From the NCBI GenBank assembly GCA_963402885.1, contig OY727100.1, positions 13,857,395 through 13,921,394 on the forward strand: a DNA stretch of 64,000 nucleotides, read 5' to 3'. Numbering within the stretch: position 1 is the first letter of the stretch; every line of letters begins with the position of its first letter. The stretch comes from Antedon bifida. Lineage: Eukaryota; Echinodermata; Crinoidea; Comatulida; Antedonidae. The notes beneath the pieces are model-generated. The model worked only from the letters and a program-made list of their open reading frames with translations, was not told the DNA's origin and did no database searches. Both the position numbers and the translations under genes were made by a program. Of the stretch, positions 10,153-23,761 are shown piece after piece.

Positions 10153-11240
10153 GGCTATGTTCAGACCCATGGCGTTAGACCGTTTTAGCGTACAACGTTA
10201 CTAGCAAGGTCACATTACAAACCGCAGAGAAAAAAATGAGGTGTTCAGACCCATAGCGTACGATTATCGTTACAACGGAAGTGCGTCACTCAGGTGGTTT
10301 CTAGTTGCATATTCATGTGCTCTTACCCACGTGTTTTCATAGTTATTTCCACTGTATATAGGCCTAGATCTCAGCCCTACAATTATGACAAAATTTGCCG
10401 TAAATAAAACATACCTCAGTATTTATTTAAAAAAGAAAAATATAGTAAAGCCAAATTTCTGTTTCTATTGTTTTATTTTGTAGTAAAAAACATTTTCCCC
10501 AGGCTCTTGTGTTACGAAAATAAAGCAGGCCTCCTAATAATGAAGATGGAGATTGTGTTAACCACATGGGTGGGTAGAAAAAATTGATTGTGATTAGTCC
10601 AGACCAGTCAGTTAAAAAAAAACCCCTTAACTTGCTAATAAAAAAGACACAGCTCCCCTTGTTTGTTTACTTATTTTTTTAGGAGTTAGGGGGTTTTCAG
10701 CATTAAACTTGTCCAGTCTAGTCTGCCTTGTATATATTTAATGAGTGACTTGATGTCCCACACCACGCTAGTTTTTAGCTTGAATGAAATGCGTGAATGG
10801 CTCTTTAGCTAGGCCTACCTAAGGGGAAGGGATCGTAGTCACTGTTTAAATACAAGGTGCATTTATTTATGTCATTTGTTAGAAAATATAATGGTAATCA
10901 GTTGATACATGTAGTTTGTAGCCTACAGTTGTATTTGTAGCCTAGTTAGGCCTTATTTATTCTGGCCTCTTTGTTGTTGAAATCCATCTCTCACACATTG
11001 ACGATACAAGATGTCAGCCTAGGTCAAACCTTGTTTCGCGTCATAACAGGAAACGTTCTGATTGGATACAACGTTGACTTACAGTAGCGTCGTACGCTAA
11101 AACGGTACTATCAACCGTTTTCCACTACAACGTTACAACCGTTGTACAACGCGTTGTACGCTAATCCCCAACTGTTCAGACACACATTCTTTTAGCGTCG
11201 TACGCTAAAACGGTCTAACGCCATGGGTCTGAACAGGGCC
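10153..11240. mobile_element. PIF/Harbinger-like non-autonomous element
   Basis: A 1,088-base element with terminal inverted repeats of about 40 bases. The left end starts GGCTATGTTCAGACCCATGG; the right end, read inward on the other strand, starts GGCCCTGTTCAGACCCATGG; both continue CGTTAGACCGTTTTAGCGTA. It is flanked by TAA on both sides (10150-10152 and 11241-11243). A 3-bp TAA/TTA duplication and GGC-C-TGTT termini are typical of PIF/Harbinger elements. Subterminal copies of the GTTCAGAC and TAGCGTACG motifs recur at about 10238-10265 and 11090-11200. No transposase reading frame is present, so it would depend on an enzyme encoded elsewhere. Confidence 0.85.
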
Positions 11241-14200
11241 TAAGTGTGGATACAGATTCCGTGATCATAGATTTTAATTTGTCAATATTGACTGATTTAT
11301 ATCTACAATTTTTGTTAGCCTAATATTTTTTATTTTATCATCTCGTTACAAAAAAGTGTGAAAAAAAAAATTAATCAAATAATAAAAATAGTTTACTGTA
11401 GGTCACTTATTACCACCCAATTCCACAAAATAAATTTTTTACAAAAATTATCAAATCACTCAAAATATAATTGGAGAATAATTTCACTATTTCTTTTTTA
11501 TTAAATAATTAGTAACACAAACTGTTAATACTAAATATTATGTGGTGTTACATATTAAGCAAGTTGACCAATGACATGTGCCAGTTTGAATAATCCATTG
11601 CTTGTGATTGGTCAGATCACTTACATCGCTTACATCCTTGTGTTGCGTCCTAGTGGGAACCAATCTTTAATCCCAGTTGTGTAGTACATATCCCCACCTG
11701 TCCCCACCAAAGAAACAATACAAATTACATCAGTATATTTTTTTTTAAAGAAAGTGGTTATGCTTATATAATGGGTAATTACAATATTATGTAATGTAAA
11801 AACTGTCAATCTACTACAGCTATGGGTTGTTAAATAAAGAAAGTAAATATTTGAACAATATTAGTTAAGTTGTTAAATTATATAGTATATTATGTAAACC
11901 ACATGCCTTACCTCATTTTTGTTTGATGGTACCATCTAATCTTTGTCATATGAATGCATGACAACAAAGTGGTAAACATTTAAGAGAAAGGTCTAAATAG
12001 ATAATTGTTCTTTATTTGTAGAAATATATATAAAATATTAGAATGTGTAGACTTTTTTTGCAGACATCACTCAAAAGAAAATTACTTTGTCTTTAGTAAT
12101 GCTAATATATTATCATCTTCAGACCAGAAATTGTCCAGATCTAAGTTTGTTACAAAAGAATACAAGTCATTTAAATAAATATAATATAAGTTAAGATTCT
12201 TAAAAAACTTTATTCTAATTGTATGTATTGTAAGGAGTTTTAATAAATTAGCTCAAAAGATACAATACTATTAAAACAGTCACAAAAAACTTATTTCAAT
12301 TCGTATACAAAACTGTATTCTTAAGTTTTGATAAATTGGCTCGAAAGTTACAAATACAATTAAAACAAGCTTTTCTTAGTAATGAAATCATCACCGTAAA
12401 TTAGGTTTGTAAAATAAAATTTGTAATTAGGAAGTTGATAATTAGGAGATGTTAATGTACTTTAATTTGATGCCCTATAAATTAATGTTCACTTTGATTT
12501 TAATTAGTTCACCTTATTAACCAACTTTCATCATATGACAGCTAGTCACTTTGACAGAAATAATGTACGTAAATATCATCTTCTAAGATAGCTAGCGGCT
12601 CTTTTCCTACCCTTTTCCGGCTGTGGGTAACTAATCTAATTTACAAGTTGATGTATTGTGGTAATGTTGAGGTCAAGGGTTAAAGGGTCTTGAACAACCT
12701 CAATCATATTCACTTTACAACTTCTGACTTTTGATAAACCAGGCTCTTCCTTAAGTAATAACATTACATTAACTAATTAAAGGATGGGTTGTTTCAAATT
12801 TAGTTCTTTGCTTTAGTATTAAGAAATAGCATTGCTTACTTGTATACATAAATAACAAATGACCCTTCGTCCCTTCCCCACCTACCATGGTGTCAAGTTT
12901 AAGAGGAAGGAGGGGTTATACCCTTGTACCCACAATTACATGCCATTTTCATAAAATTACTCCAAATTTTAGCATGGGTTTATACTATAGATGGGCTTAT
13001 TCCTATGTTTATTTATTCCATTTTGTGATTACGCCAGGGTAATACTGTAGGTCTATCATCCTACACATGTTTGATGGAATAAGTTCAGTCTTAAATATTC
13101 AAGTCTCAACCTAATTTTAATGACAACCTTATACAGTATAACGTATGTTCTACTATGTATTTATCTACATTGATATATATTGATTTTTTTTCCCCAATGA
13201 CTTTGTGTCGAATTGTTTGATTGATAACTTTATTTCAGAGTTAAATTCCATATACACTGTACAGTACAACAAACAATACAAACGGAAAATCACACTGAAA
13301 TAGGATTTTCCCCCATTTAGTAAAAAGATTGGCGATCGTTACAGATAGTTCGTAGTACACCTAACAAGATCATTTTTAAACTCTTATTCTAAAACCATAG
13401 ATACACTTGCCTCTATTGTTTTTCTTCGCTATTAACTCAATATGGTTGGAATTTCATGTTTGCTTAAAACAAAAAATATAATATTTTTATTATTTTTCAG
13501 TTGAAGTTGAACAGTTGAGATTGATTTTTATGGAACATCAATTTTATTAAAAAGTACAGTTGAAAGAATTTCAATTCAATTTTGTTTACCATATTTTCAT
13601 AATTTTCTTTTAAAAAACAAAAACTTGTTTGGTTAAATGTATTTTTGGAAGCTTTTAACAATTTTTAATTTGTTTTTTTATAAAAAGAAATGCTCATCCT
13701 TTTAAAAAATATGTCATCCAAATCTGTCTGTTTCCTTTTTACTTAACTTGATTTTATTCTGTCTGAAGTCTGATTTGGAAAGTACTTGGAGTGATGCGTT
13801 TGTTTTTCTGATTGTTATGAATTACAGATGGCACTATTCACGAAAGCGCACCTTGTAATTCACCGGTAACTTCCTTCCATAGAAACACTCGGGAACCTGA
13901 AGTGGAAATTAAGGATGTCATGTATTTACCAATGACGTATCCCAAGGGATTCTGGGATATCCTTTCTATATCTAGATTTTGTTTGTTCCCTCCTTTATAC
14001 CCCCCTCCCCACCTTTCCTTTTTTCTTCTAAATAGTATTTAAATTGGATAGCTGTTATCTTTTTGGTTTCATCATATTATTTTACAGATACAACTACTTG
14101 GCTCACCAAAATTGAAACCGCTTGTTGAATAGCATGCATAACACAGCAAATTTTACAAAAACATTATTTGTATAACTTACTATAAGTAACAATGACAAAT

Positions 14201-15117
14201 TAGTATATAATATAAATAATAATACATATAACTTGTACCTGTAATCACAAATTTAGATGAATGTATTATGTTAATTTACTTAAGGTTGAATTTAATTTTT
14301 TTTATACCAACATTTTTCAACCAATAATGTTTCAAAATATTTACTTTAGAAAATTTAAAGAAAATATAGTATTCGATATTGATATCAAAACAATTTAAAA
14401 GTCTTAAATCAGTTTTTCATTTGATTTCAAGATATGAGTAATCCCTACCTGTTTTAAGTGCACTGATGAGTTTTTTAGATGATCCCTTTGCAAGTTTCTG
14501 ACTTTAATACTGTAGGTGATTTGATGTGAATGCGAACTTCTTACATTGCAATAGGGGAAACATCCTTATCGTTTCTAGGAAATAATTCCTTGTGAAGTTT
14601 GTTTGTTTAAATACTGGATGTGCTATCTGTACATTGTACAGTTTATACTATGGACAAAGAATCTACCATTATTTGATGAACAATATTAAAATTAAAGTGT
14701 ATTTTGGGTGTTTATTTTTCTGCTATACCACTGAGTTAGAAAAGTTGTCATGCAAGTAGACCAGAGTTTTCATTGATCACCTACTGTAGTTGTATTTCCT
14801 CTCCCCACAAATAAACACCTACCTATATAACATTCTACCTAGTGTTTGAAATACAATCTTATTGATATTGATTGATCGATACGTGTTTGATATTTATTTC
14901 AGTTATCTGCAAAGTTAACTTTTGCCTTATTTTATAGATAACCATCATAAGTTGTATATTACAAACTATATCTCCTTGTGTACCTTGTGGCACTGATGCT
15001 TACTACATCTCTGCATCCTAAATCATTGTACTGGAAAAAAAATAACTTCAATTGAATTCCACTTCATCTGAATGATTGCTTTTAATTCACGATCAGTTCC
15101 TTTAATTAATTTTTCAG
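11241..15117 (+). other. Remainder of intron 2
   Basis: About 3.9 kb of AT-rich intronic DNA holding one family-2 inverted-repeat copy (about 11550-11672). A 7-bp inverted repeat TATCCCA/TGGGATA sits at 13937-13960 within a more complex patch (13825-13960). Otherwise nothing can be supported. Confidence 0.5.
11550..11672. mobile_element. Inverted-repeat MITE, family 2, copy C
   Basis: Shares with copies at 15475-15602 and 33289-33420 a core read on the minus strand as GACCAATCACAAGCAATGGA, followed by TTATTCAAAC and TGTCATTGGT. The right end is CTAGTGGGAACCAATCTTTA. The left terminal repeat is degenerate. No coding capacity. Confidence 0.65.
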
Positions 15118-15180
15118 ATTATGAGAGTTGTGTCTGAGAAACTAGAAGGTGAGAATGCATGGCTAGAGGAAAAACATCAG
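15118..15180 (+). CDS. Coiled-coil gene, coding exon 3
   Basis: A small 63-base exon with acceptor TTAATTTTTCAG and donor CAG|GTAATT, phase 0 on both sides. It encodes 21 residues: IMRVVSEKLEGENAWLEEKH plus Q, continuing the charged helical pattern. The EKHQ ending repeats the EKHQ near the end of exon 2. It is short, but good splice sites and matching phase make it credible. Confidence 0.65.
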
Positions 15181-15239
15181 GTAATTGAATATAGTTAATT
15201 TGAATGTACATAACTTATATTGTACAGTACATGTAATAC

Positions 15240-15350
15240 AGCGAACATGATTGCATACTGGAAAGGAGGAGATCTGCCAGTGCTGTCTTAGTTCTACACG
15301 TTAACGTAAGGTCATTGCTATGTCCTTCAGATAGGACATTAAGCCAATGA
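15240..15350 (+). repeat. Possible SINE body fragment
   Basis: Contains CTGCCAGTGCTGTCTTAGTT, then GTCATTGCTATGTCC, then AGGACATTAAGCC. This resembles the CCCTCGG...GGACGTTAAAC-type body of many invertebrate tRNA SINEs, and the SINE at 28807-29080 has a similar ATAAGGACTATAAAC. No tRNA head is clear. Low confidence. Confidence 0.35.
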
Positions 15351-15474
15351 TCCAAACATTTTAAAAGCCACTGCCTAGTAACTTTGTGTTTTGGGTCCCA
15401 CTTTTTTCAGCCACCCTCTTGACTGATTAGACCCTTTTTTATGGATCAAGTTCTGCATTCTTATTACAAACTAT

Positions 15475-15602
15475 TTCTTGATGACAATCCTTTGTAACGC
15501 AATTGAGTTGACCAATCACAAGCGAGAGTTAGGATGATCCATTGCGTTGTGATTGGTCTAATTACTTGTGGCACGTCTAAGTGGGAACCAAGCTTTACTA
15601 AG
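15475..15602. mobile_element. Inverted-repeat MITE, family 2, copy B
   Basis: Core TTGACCAATCACAAGC, then ATCCATTGCGTTGTGATTGG (self-complementary), right end GTCTAAGTGGGAACCAAGCTTTA. Same family as 11550-11672 and 33289-33420. The left terminus is not clear. Confidence 0.65.
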
Positions 15603-18600
15603 ACAATCAAGACTACTCGTTGTGTTTACTATTATTTTGTTAATTGTTGATTAATCCATGCATTAGTGGAGCTTCCCTCTCTACCAGCTATTATATTCCT
15701 TGCTTTGTTTTTCTAACCATACGATTTAAGGATTAATTCACTATTAAAGATCTCATGTTATATTGTCCTTCATGCTTTAATCCTGCTTTGTTTTTCTTAT
15801 TGAGTTTTAATTTACGCTGTTAAAGTAGATGCATTTTACTAAAATATCTCCTTCACTCCACTGTCTATTGTTTTTCCTCTATTGTTTTTCTACGTCAGGG
15901 ATTTTAAAACTTAATTCTCTAGGCTAGTGTAGTGTTAAAATCGTTATTAGTCTTCTGAAGGTTGTGAATCTTTTGTAAACATAATCTCAGTAATTGTTCT
16001 GTTTTCTGCTAATTTTCTACCTTGATTTATTCAATCACTTACTAATTACTGCTGTTGATTACTGCTTTTTTTATGCTATTCTTTTGCTTGAGTGTAAACC
16101 ATCCCTGTATACATTTGGACTAGATAACAAAACAACCAAATCTTAAAATAACATGTAGCCAGAGATCTACTGTTATTTTATCTTCTTTTTTTTCTGTCTA
16201 CTAATTTTCTGCTTATTTTGCCTGGTCTTTCAATACTGATTTTCAATTTACATAATTGAAAAAAAAAATTGAAGGAAAAAATATATAAAAAAACTTTATG
16301 GAACAGACTCTTTAACCTCTTTTACCCAACCATTTACTACTAATGGTTTGCCTTCATCTTTGTTATGGAAATACATCTCACAGCCGTGTACATAAATTTA
16401 GACTATGAAAACAACGCACCCCTAAAATAGTAATGTCGCAACATGAGGATGTCGTTAATTTCAGGTCATGAGTTTATTATTGGTGAAGAGTGAGAAGGAA
16501 GAAGACTAGGTATGAGAACAAACCAAATGTGCCAATTTCCACAAGTTTGTCATGTACGATCTGGTTGAATACAAATCCCATGTCAAGTAAAGTACAGGTG
16601 TTTATACGTAAATGTCCCAGACTACCCGTTTAAGCCCTCGGTCACATGGATATCCTCACTGAGCGATGAATAGGTTTATCGTATTTTTGAATTTCAAAGG
16701 TGGTATTTGTCCCATGTGAATTTAAGTACAGGTGTTCGTTAACGCACATCCCAGACCCTTGTCTTTCGTTGTGTGGACATTGTCACTACTCTCTTTGCTG
16801 TCTGGACAAAATTTAGTTTTTGCATGCTTTACCAAATACAGCTTCTTGTAACATCTTGAGTTTTAGTCATGAGATTGAGAAAGATGTAGTTATATAGTGT
16901 AGTTTACTCCATAAATGAAGAATTGAATTTCTGAATCCTCTCAAGTTCTGATAAATTATACTGTAGATTTTCAGTTTAAGATTAATTATGGTGTCATAGG
17001 AATCAAATATCTTGGTCCAAATTGTCTAAATTTGTCCAGCTTAGGATTAGTTTGAAGGTAAACGGAGAAGTTGCTATGCTTACCAGCAATACCCACTCTC
17101 CCCTCTCTCTTGAAACTGACTGTGGTATCTACAAAAGAGCGGTGACAAGTTTACATTCATCTGCCATCACATAACATTTAACGACAAACATTACAAATTG
17201 TTTTTCATGTTACGACTTGGACTATACCCAATCTTCCACAGGTGCCTACGAACAGCTGTCGCGGAGGTGAGCGAAGACACGTATTTCTGCCATTTTCCTG
17301 TCAGCCATGTCACTAATTGTTTAATTACTGTACTACTTGGATGACATCAGCGTACCATTTTCTGTGCACATATCTTGGGTATATATTCGATTGAATTAGA
17401 CATGTTTTCCACTTCTCGCATCCCTGATAAACAGTGAATTATTTTGCAGCAGTCTCTTGCGTACTTTAAATGAAAATGATGTACAATTATAATAGAATTT
17501 AAAATTCTGTCAAGTTCCTCTAATTGAATATTGTTTGAAGGTTTGCATCGTGCAGAATTATTAATGAACAAGTAATTTCAAGAACAACAACCAACTACTG
17601 TACACTGTGAATTGCCTTTTTAAAACTAAATTTTTTCATTATACCAAAACCTTTTTTAATAAAATTATGCCGTTATCAGAATGAGTCACAAAATAAAACA
17701 TTTAGACCACATGATTCTACCACTAATTCCCAAATTGTTTTATTATTGTATCTAATAGGGCATACCAAAAATATCTTTATTTTTATAGATTCCTCTTCAG
17801 TTATAACTAATTTTTATTTAGTATTTAAAATGTTACACTAATCATACTTTTTCTTATAAAAAATGATTACATTCAATAATAACTGACTGTATTTTGACAT
17901 CCCCTCATTCAACGTATTTATCCCTAGGCAGCCCATTAATTCTAAACTATTATGAAATTTAAATCTAAAAACTTAATATGAAGATGATTTTGCAATTTTT
18001 TAAACTCTGTTCCTGTGTAACATTACAGAACCTGTCCAAAATTTCGGACCAGCTGACTTGTCCTAATTAGCCAATGGTGATTGAGTATATTGTCACATAG
18101 TCATCTCTTATCGACTGATTCCTTATTAGGTGCTTCATGTCACATGTCCTAGGTCCCCTGGAAAAAAAAAACTTTTGTTGATTAGGCCATTTTAATGTTT
18201 AATTTATTATTATTTTCTACCAAAAATTAGACAAAAATATATATACCTGATAAAACCATAATTTAAAAAAAAATAGTCAACTGTACCTATTTTTTTGTTA
18301 ATTGTTTTTTGCAAACGTGAATAACTTTCGTCAATTCAAAGTTTGATTTTATTTATCTTTATTTTTCATGTTTTGGGGACAGTGTACATTCTTTACTATA
18401 CATTAGTGTATTATACTGTAATATAATCGAAATTAAATTGTATATTGGCATATTTAAACCCGTTTCAGTTGCCTATTATACTAAACCACTGCCCTGCACA
18501 ATGTTACTTTCTCCATAAACATTTTTAACATTTTCATCGTTCTAAATGCTTTTTAAAAATCCAAAATTGATTAAAGAAAAAAAAAAAAAAACACATCTTT

Positions 18601-20491
18601 AAATGTCAAGTTCTCGGTTAAAACTGAGATTCTAGTTAATGCCTGCTCAATCAATCCATCCATGTTTGATGGACACATGCTTTTCTAAAAGCATGAATCA
18701 CGAAGATAATTAAGTCGCAGCAGCCTACAAGTACGGTTCACATTAGGTGTTTTAAGACGCTTGCAGAAAAATAGGACAATCTCTTGGGTTGAGAAGTATA
18801 AGGAAACTTAATATAGCGAAGCAAGTAGAAACGTGAGGCAGGAACGTGCGCCCTAATTTTAAATGTATCTTTAGAATAATAAATTAAACAGAGATAAATA
18901 TATATGTCTGTTAATTCGTTAAAGTACAATAAAATATACGTTCAATGTCAGCATGGGTTTAATTTTAATTGTATAAACCAAGTCATGTAATTTTTTTTAT
19001 AGAATTGAGAGATGACATTGTTCTGTTGAGAATGTCAAAATATTTGATAAGGTTTATATGATTAAATATGTTTTGATTTAGTTGTCTTCACAAAATACAT
19101 TATGTTGAAATGTATGATTAACATTTGTTAATGTTCATCAAACATATGACACTGTTTAGTCATTCATGATTTCACCAATAAAAGGAGATGGCTTGAGACA
19201 CACTTAAACAGGCCCCTTCAACTGTGACATGGTCTAAGCACACGGTGATTTTTAAGCCCACTCTGGCCCATCTCCAGTAGTGTAATTAAATCGCACATGT
19301 ACGATTTATCGGTCATACATATATCTTCTCGTATTTTACTATAAATAACTGTTATTATGTTATATTCTTAAATAATCTTCAATACATACTGTACTGATGT
19401 TAACTAATAGCGAGTTTTCGTTTTGGGATGTTAGATAAAGGCGGAGGTTTCAACAGGCTGTGATGGTTGATGTTCAACATTGACGGAATTCATGTTCCAA
19501 ACAGCACGGTCCATTAAACTATTGTCTTCTTCGTCTACCATCCAAAAATAAAAGCTTGCTTAATAGTTTACTCTTTAAAGCTCATAGTGGTCTCCCATGT
19601 CGTAGTTGATTAAAAATATACCAACCTATTCATATGCACTGCAATGCATTTTTTTAAACCATTAATATTTAATAAATTGGCAGTTTGTTTAATTACAATA
19701 ATATCCGTTTTTTTTCTTGTATGGTTTTTGCAGCTATTGTTTTGGATTGTGGTTTGTCACGATAATTCAATGGGATTTTATTTCACAATGCGCCCTTTGC
19801 ACATTTTCCAATAAACTTTTATCTGAACGTGACACAAAATTCCCACTTTTCAAAACCGTTAATTTGATTTAATCTCACGTATTCACTAAATCACACATGG
19901 ACATTTATCTCCTCGCATACACGTGTGTTCGCTATATTGCCTCATCAATGTGTGTTACATAAATACCTTATATTATTATTAACCGTGTTGAAGTTTAAAG
20001 CTTTAATTTTTTTATGAAGTAGTAGAATCTTAATCATCCCAATTGGTTTAATTTCTTGATGTTCTCGGACAGGTGGTTGTTTGTTATCTGTCTCTTTGAT
20101 CTATGCTTGTTCGCGTACGCTTCCTGTTTTTATATACAAATTGTGACGGGCTTTCGAGAGAAAATCCTAACCAGATGAGATTTAAGATAAAGAAGTATTC
20201 ACTATTCAATTTGGCTTATGTTTTGTCATCTTCCGGTGGGAGAATTAAACAGAATAAATTAACATAAAGAAATATATTTGTTGAATGAATGTTTTGGTTC
20301 CTAAAAGTCCTATGTGTTGTATGTGACAACCTGTCTGTAGGTCCTTGTATTCAAACATATTGTTTTCCCATATAGATAGATATATTAATTTAGTAGATTT
20401 GATTGTTGGTCATTTTGTCAGCCATTTAAATTTATCAGAAAGTATTCCTATTTATTTAATAATAAGTTACATTTATTAGGCTAGACGAACC

Positions 20492-20592
20492 TAAAGTTCT
20501 GTCTACACTATCAAACGTTATGTGAAAAATGTGATATGCCCAAATATGGTACTGATATGCCCAAATATGGATATATATTGTAGATAGTGCTT
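20492..20592. mobile_element. Inverted-repeat MITE, family 1, copy B (degraded)
   Basis: The left terminal repeat TAAAGTTCTGTCTACACTAT is well kept; the right end is eroded (TAGATAGTGCTTGATA). Inside, the 15-mer GATATGCCCAAATAT occurs twice in tandem, giving two perfect CArG boxes CCAAATATGG (20540-20549, 20561-20570). Confidence 0.75.
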
Positions 20593-22036
20593 GATATAGA
20601 GTTTTCGTATCCACTAAATGAAAAGCGCAAGTTAAAAATCACTACTGTTTTTTTTTTAATGACTAGGTATATCACTGGCATGCATGACCTTGTCTCTCAT
20701 CTCATTTTAACTTTGAGTACTGGACCAGAACCAGCAAATTTGACCCCATACTTATTAATTTTATCCCTCGCAGGTGGATTTTTGTCCACTGATGAATAAC
20801 AACGAATTATTCTAATTAACGATAGACATCTGATGTCATCTAAGGTCTTTAAACACCTGGATATCGGGACAAGACATAACCCATATCAGAAATTATTTTG
20901 CTAAAAGATATAATTTTGTTACAATGATGAAAGCAGAATTTTAAAGATTTTCGAAAGGTGGTGGTGGAAAATATTGCATTGGAGTTATTAACAGTAACTG
21001 TCATTGGTTAACTTTTAATTCAATGCAATCAATAAAAGCAGGTAAAGCTGTGGCCATTTGTCTCAATCACCATGTTGCAGTATACTTCAACAATGTCAGA
21101 AGATTTTGGAGAAGACTAAAGATTAATAAAAATCCTTCCTTAAAACAGCCATCTGACATTTGTTTGAAAGATACTTGGACGCCTAGAGACAGTCCAACAA
21201 AATTGTCCTAATATAAAACTGAAACATTTGTTCACCAGTGTAACACTTCTGCCAGACCGGAACAATACCCTATGAGACTGACCATAATAGACTATTAACA
21301 ATAGCCACGAGGGAAGTCGCGTTAAATATACCATCAAGAGACGTTTTTACCTTCAATAAACAGTCGTTGTATCCCACAATTACTCACGTCCTTACCTGCC
21401 CGTTGATTGATATACAGGAACAACTGAAAGAAAAAAAATCGCAAAAAAAAACACACTGAACCTAAATGAATCTATCATGATAAAGCTGTCACCTGACTGT
21501 CACATGACCTTCTGGTCTACTTACCCGGGAGGAAGTTGTTTATAAGCGATAATACCGGCAGACTCACCCTTAGCTCGATTGAAATCCAATCATATTAAGC
21601 TGCTATTCATAAGCTTCGTTGACCAAGTTAGGAAATTTAATAGCGCAGTACAATACATATAAACTTCCATAGTTTGCGTACTAATTTATAAAGCGATCTT
21701 TTCAATTGTGAATCAATTTTGAAACTGATAATTGATCGGGTTAGTCTAGTGTTCTGCTTCTTATTGGTGGTTTTGAGATGTTACAGAGGTACAAATATGG
21801 TCTGTGTCACTGCAAGTCCTTAAGAGGGACTGGTGTTTGTTTGAACCAATTTCATCTCCTTGTACATCTTTACTATTTTAAAATTAATTACTTTTGTCTA
21901 TCATAATAAAGTTTTAAATTAAATTATTCTTTATATTAATTTTCCATGTACAACTGAGCGTTTAAGTTGTTAACGGTAATTCTATTAACTAATTTAATTT
22001 TCTTTTTTACCGTAAATTCAATAAAAAAAAGATTTA

Positions 22037-22175
22037 GCATGACCCACTGCGTTGTTGGAGTGCACCATGGTCGCGTGGCTGGACTGGGATAGTGAGAGTC
22101 TAATCCTGGGTCGTCGGTCGTCGTGAAACCTATGTTGAGGCGGGGTGCGATGAAGCACGTCCAGCTTCTCTACAT
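22037..22175. other. Unexplained GC-rich island
   Basis: About 140 bases of clearly higher GC in an AT-rich intron, from GACCCACTGCGTTG to GCACGTCCAGCTTC, with internal GTCGTCGGTCGTCGTG and CTGGGTCGTCGG. No ORF, splice sites or family match that I recognise; not tRNA, 5S or spliceosomal RNA by eye. It could be a dispersed repeat or a structured RNA. Confidence 0.4.
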
Positions 22176-22600
22176 ACGCACAATTAATTAACAATTTGTA
22201 ATTTAGTCAGTCATTGGTTGTTGCCTCATAAATTTAAATCCTTTTCATTAATATTTTTGCTTGATATATCAGGTAGTGAGACAATTTTTGTATTTATGTG
22301 TGAAGTATATTAATGCATATAGGCAGGCTGTAGTTGATTGTTCTTATATTCTTTTGTGCTATATGAGTAATTGTGTTGAAATAAGTGATTATTATCAACA
22401 TTATTCGTTAAGATTGCTAATTGCTTATGAGTCACATTCTGTTTATCTATATTTAAATGCAAAATTAGTCATTGAAAAGTAATACTAGACAAACTTGATT
22501 CTTTTCCAACTATTTTATTATTTAAATAATAATATAAAAAATAATCCTACCTCACAACTCGTGGCAAAAACAGTACCACAACCGCACAATGAACTTTTGT

Positions 22601-22762
22601 TAAAGTTCTGTCTACACTATCAAACTTTATGTGACAACAAAATGTGATGTGTCCATATATGGACATGATTATGTCATATTACTACCATATATGGGAATAT
22701 CACTACCATATTTGGGCATATCACATTTGTCAAACTAGTTTGATAGTGTGAATAGAGGTTTA
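22601..22762. mobile_element. Inverted-repeat MITE, family 1, copy C
   Basis: A 162-base copy. The left end is TAAAGTTCTGTCTACACTAT; the right end is ACTAGTTTGATAGTGTGAAT then AGAGGTTTA. It contains three perfect CArG boxes: CCATATATGG at 22653-22662 and 22685-22694, CCATATTTGG at 22706-22715. No ORF. Confidence 0.85.
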
Positions 22763-23367
22763 GAAAGCATTGGCTACTTTTCATTCATCCTGTTTTTGTC
22801 TGGTTAAATTTTATATTGTAAATGCATTGATAAACCATTGATATAAACAGTATATAAAGTCATTTTTCGAGCAATTATGATATTGAGAACTTTATGAATA
22901 TGTGGCACACAATACGACGTGATTGATTGCTTTTTTGATTGATGTGTTTTAACGATTTTGTAAAGTGATTTTACCCAGATCTTGTCAAAATGCATCAAAG
23001 ATCTTAATACAATGTCATCCAAATGAACCACGACAAACGTATAAAAAAAACATTTTTACCCCCAGATGATGTTATGTCATTTCACACAAATACCTTCTAA
23101 TTGATTCTGATTGAATTTCCATCATAATGATATCATATAACTGTCAACAACATATGCCCCCATTAAAAATTCTTTAATATTTATAGTTGGCAACCAGAAA
23201 TTGATAGTAAATCTCTGACATGAATTTATGATTTTTAGAAACTCATACATGTGAAGTATCCTTGGTTTTTTTAATGTTAAAATTAAGTTATTTTAATAGA
23301 TTATCATGATTTTAAATTTAAATTAAAATTTAAAAAAATGTTATTTACTGATAAGAATGCTTGTATA

Positions 23368-23381
23368 GCACCCTCTGTTGT
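23368..23381 (-). promoter_or_regulatory. Weak CTCF-like motif
   Basis: The minus-strand sequence ACAACAGAGGGTGC matches 11 of 14 positions of the bilaterian CTCF core (CCASYAGRKGGCRS). Intronic. Weak alone; listed because three others share its orientation. Confidence 0.25.
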
Positions 23382-23761
23382 TTTCGTGTCTCATTTCCCC
23401 TTATTAACTATAACAAAATGTTTTTTTTGTATTTTATTACGACAGTATCGGTCGCACAAAGCGGCACTTTGCATCATTTTATTTACTGTGATTTCCTGGT
23501 CATTTGACTGTGTTCAATCATGCAAGACCACCTCAAATCCGTGGGGACTACTTTAGTCTGTGTGGATCTACGTACACAGCTATTTATTTTCCGTGGGGAA
23601 ATGCAATATCGATAAAAGTGGCTTCCCCTAAAACAACATATATAACCATATTTGATATTGAGTTACTTTTTGAAGTATAGAACTTGCAGCAATAAAATGA
23701 AAAAAATATAACAAAAAGTCTTTTTTAATACAAAAAATATATATTTATTTTTTTTTTACAG

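Larger units (their letters stand above)
15181..23761 (+). other. Intron 3 (8.6 kb)
   Basis: Mostly AT-rich DNA. It contains a possible SINE fragment (15240-15350), a family-2 MITE (15475-15602), family-1 MITEs (20492-20592, 22601-22762) and a GC-rich island (22037-22175). A direct repeat of ACAGGTGTT...CATCCCAGAC or GTCCCAGAC lies at 16594-16625 and 16730-16756. Higher-complexity patches at 17215-17340, 19400-19530 and 21480-21720 could be regulatory. A candidate mini-exon at 16466-16510 has stops in every frame. No further exon supported. Confidence 0.5.

Noticed and set aside
13842..13872. Possible exon starting ATGGCACTATTC after TTACAG
   Set aside because: Phase does not fit the flanking exons and the peptide is unlike the rest of the protein.
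13937..13960. ZNF143-like or other factor site in TATCCCA...TGGGATA
   Set aside because: Only a short inverted repeat; similarity to the factor motif is partial.
16466..16510. Possible 45-base exon between TTTCAG and GTATGA
   Set aside because: All three reading phases contain a stop codon.
17238..17264. Possible 25-base exon CCACAG to GTGAGC
   Set aside because: Too short, would break the phase-0 pattern and has no coiled-coil character.
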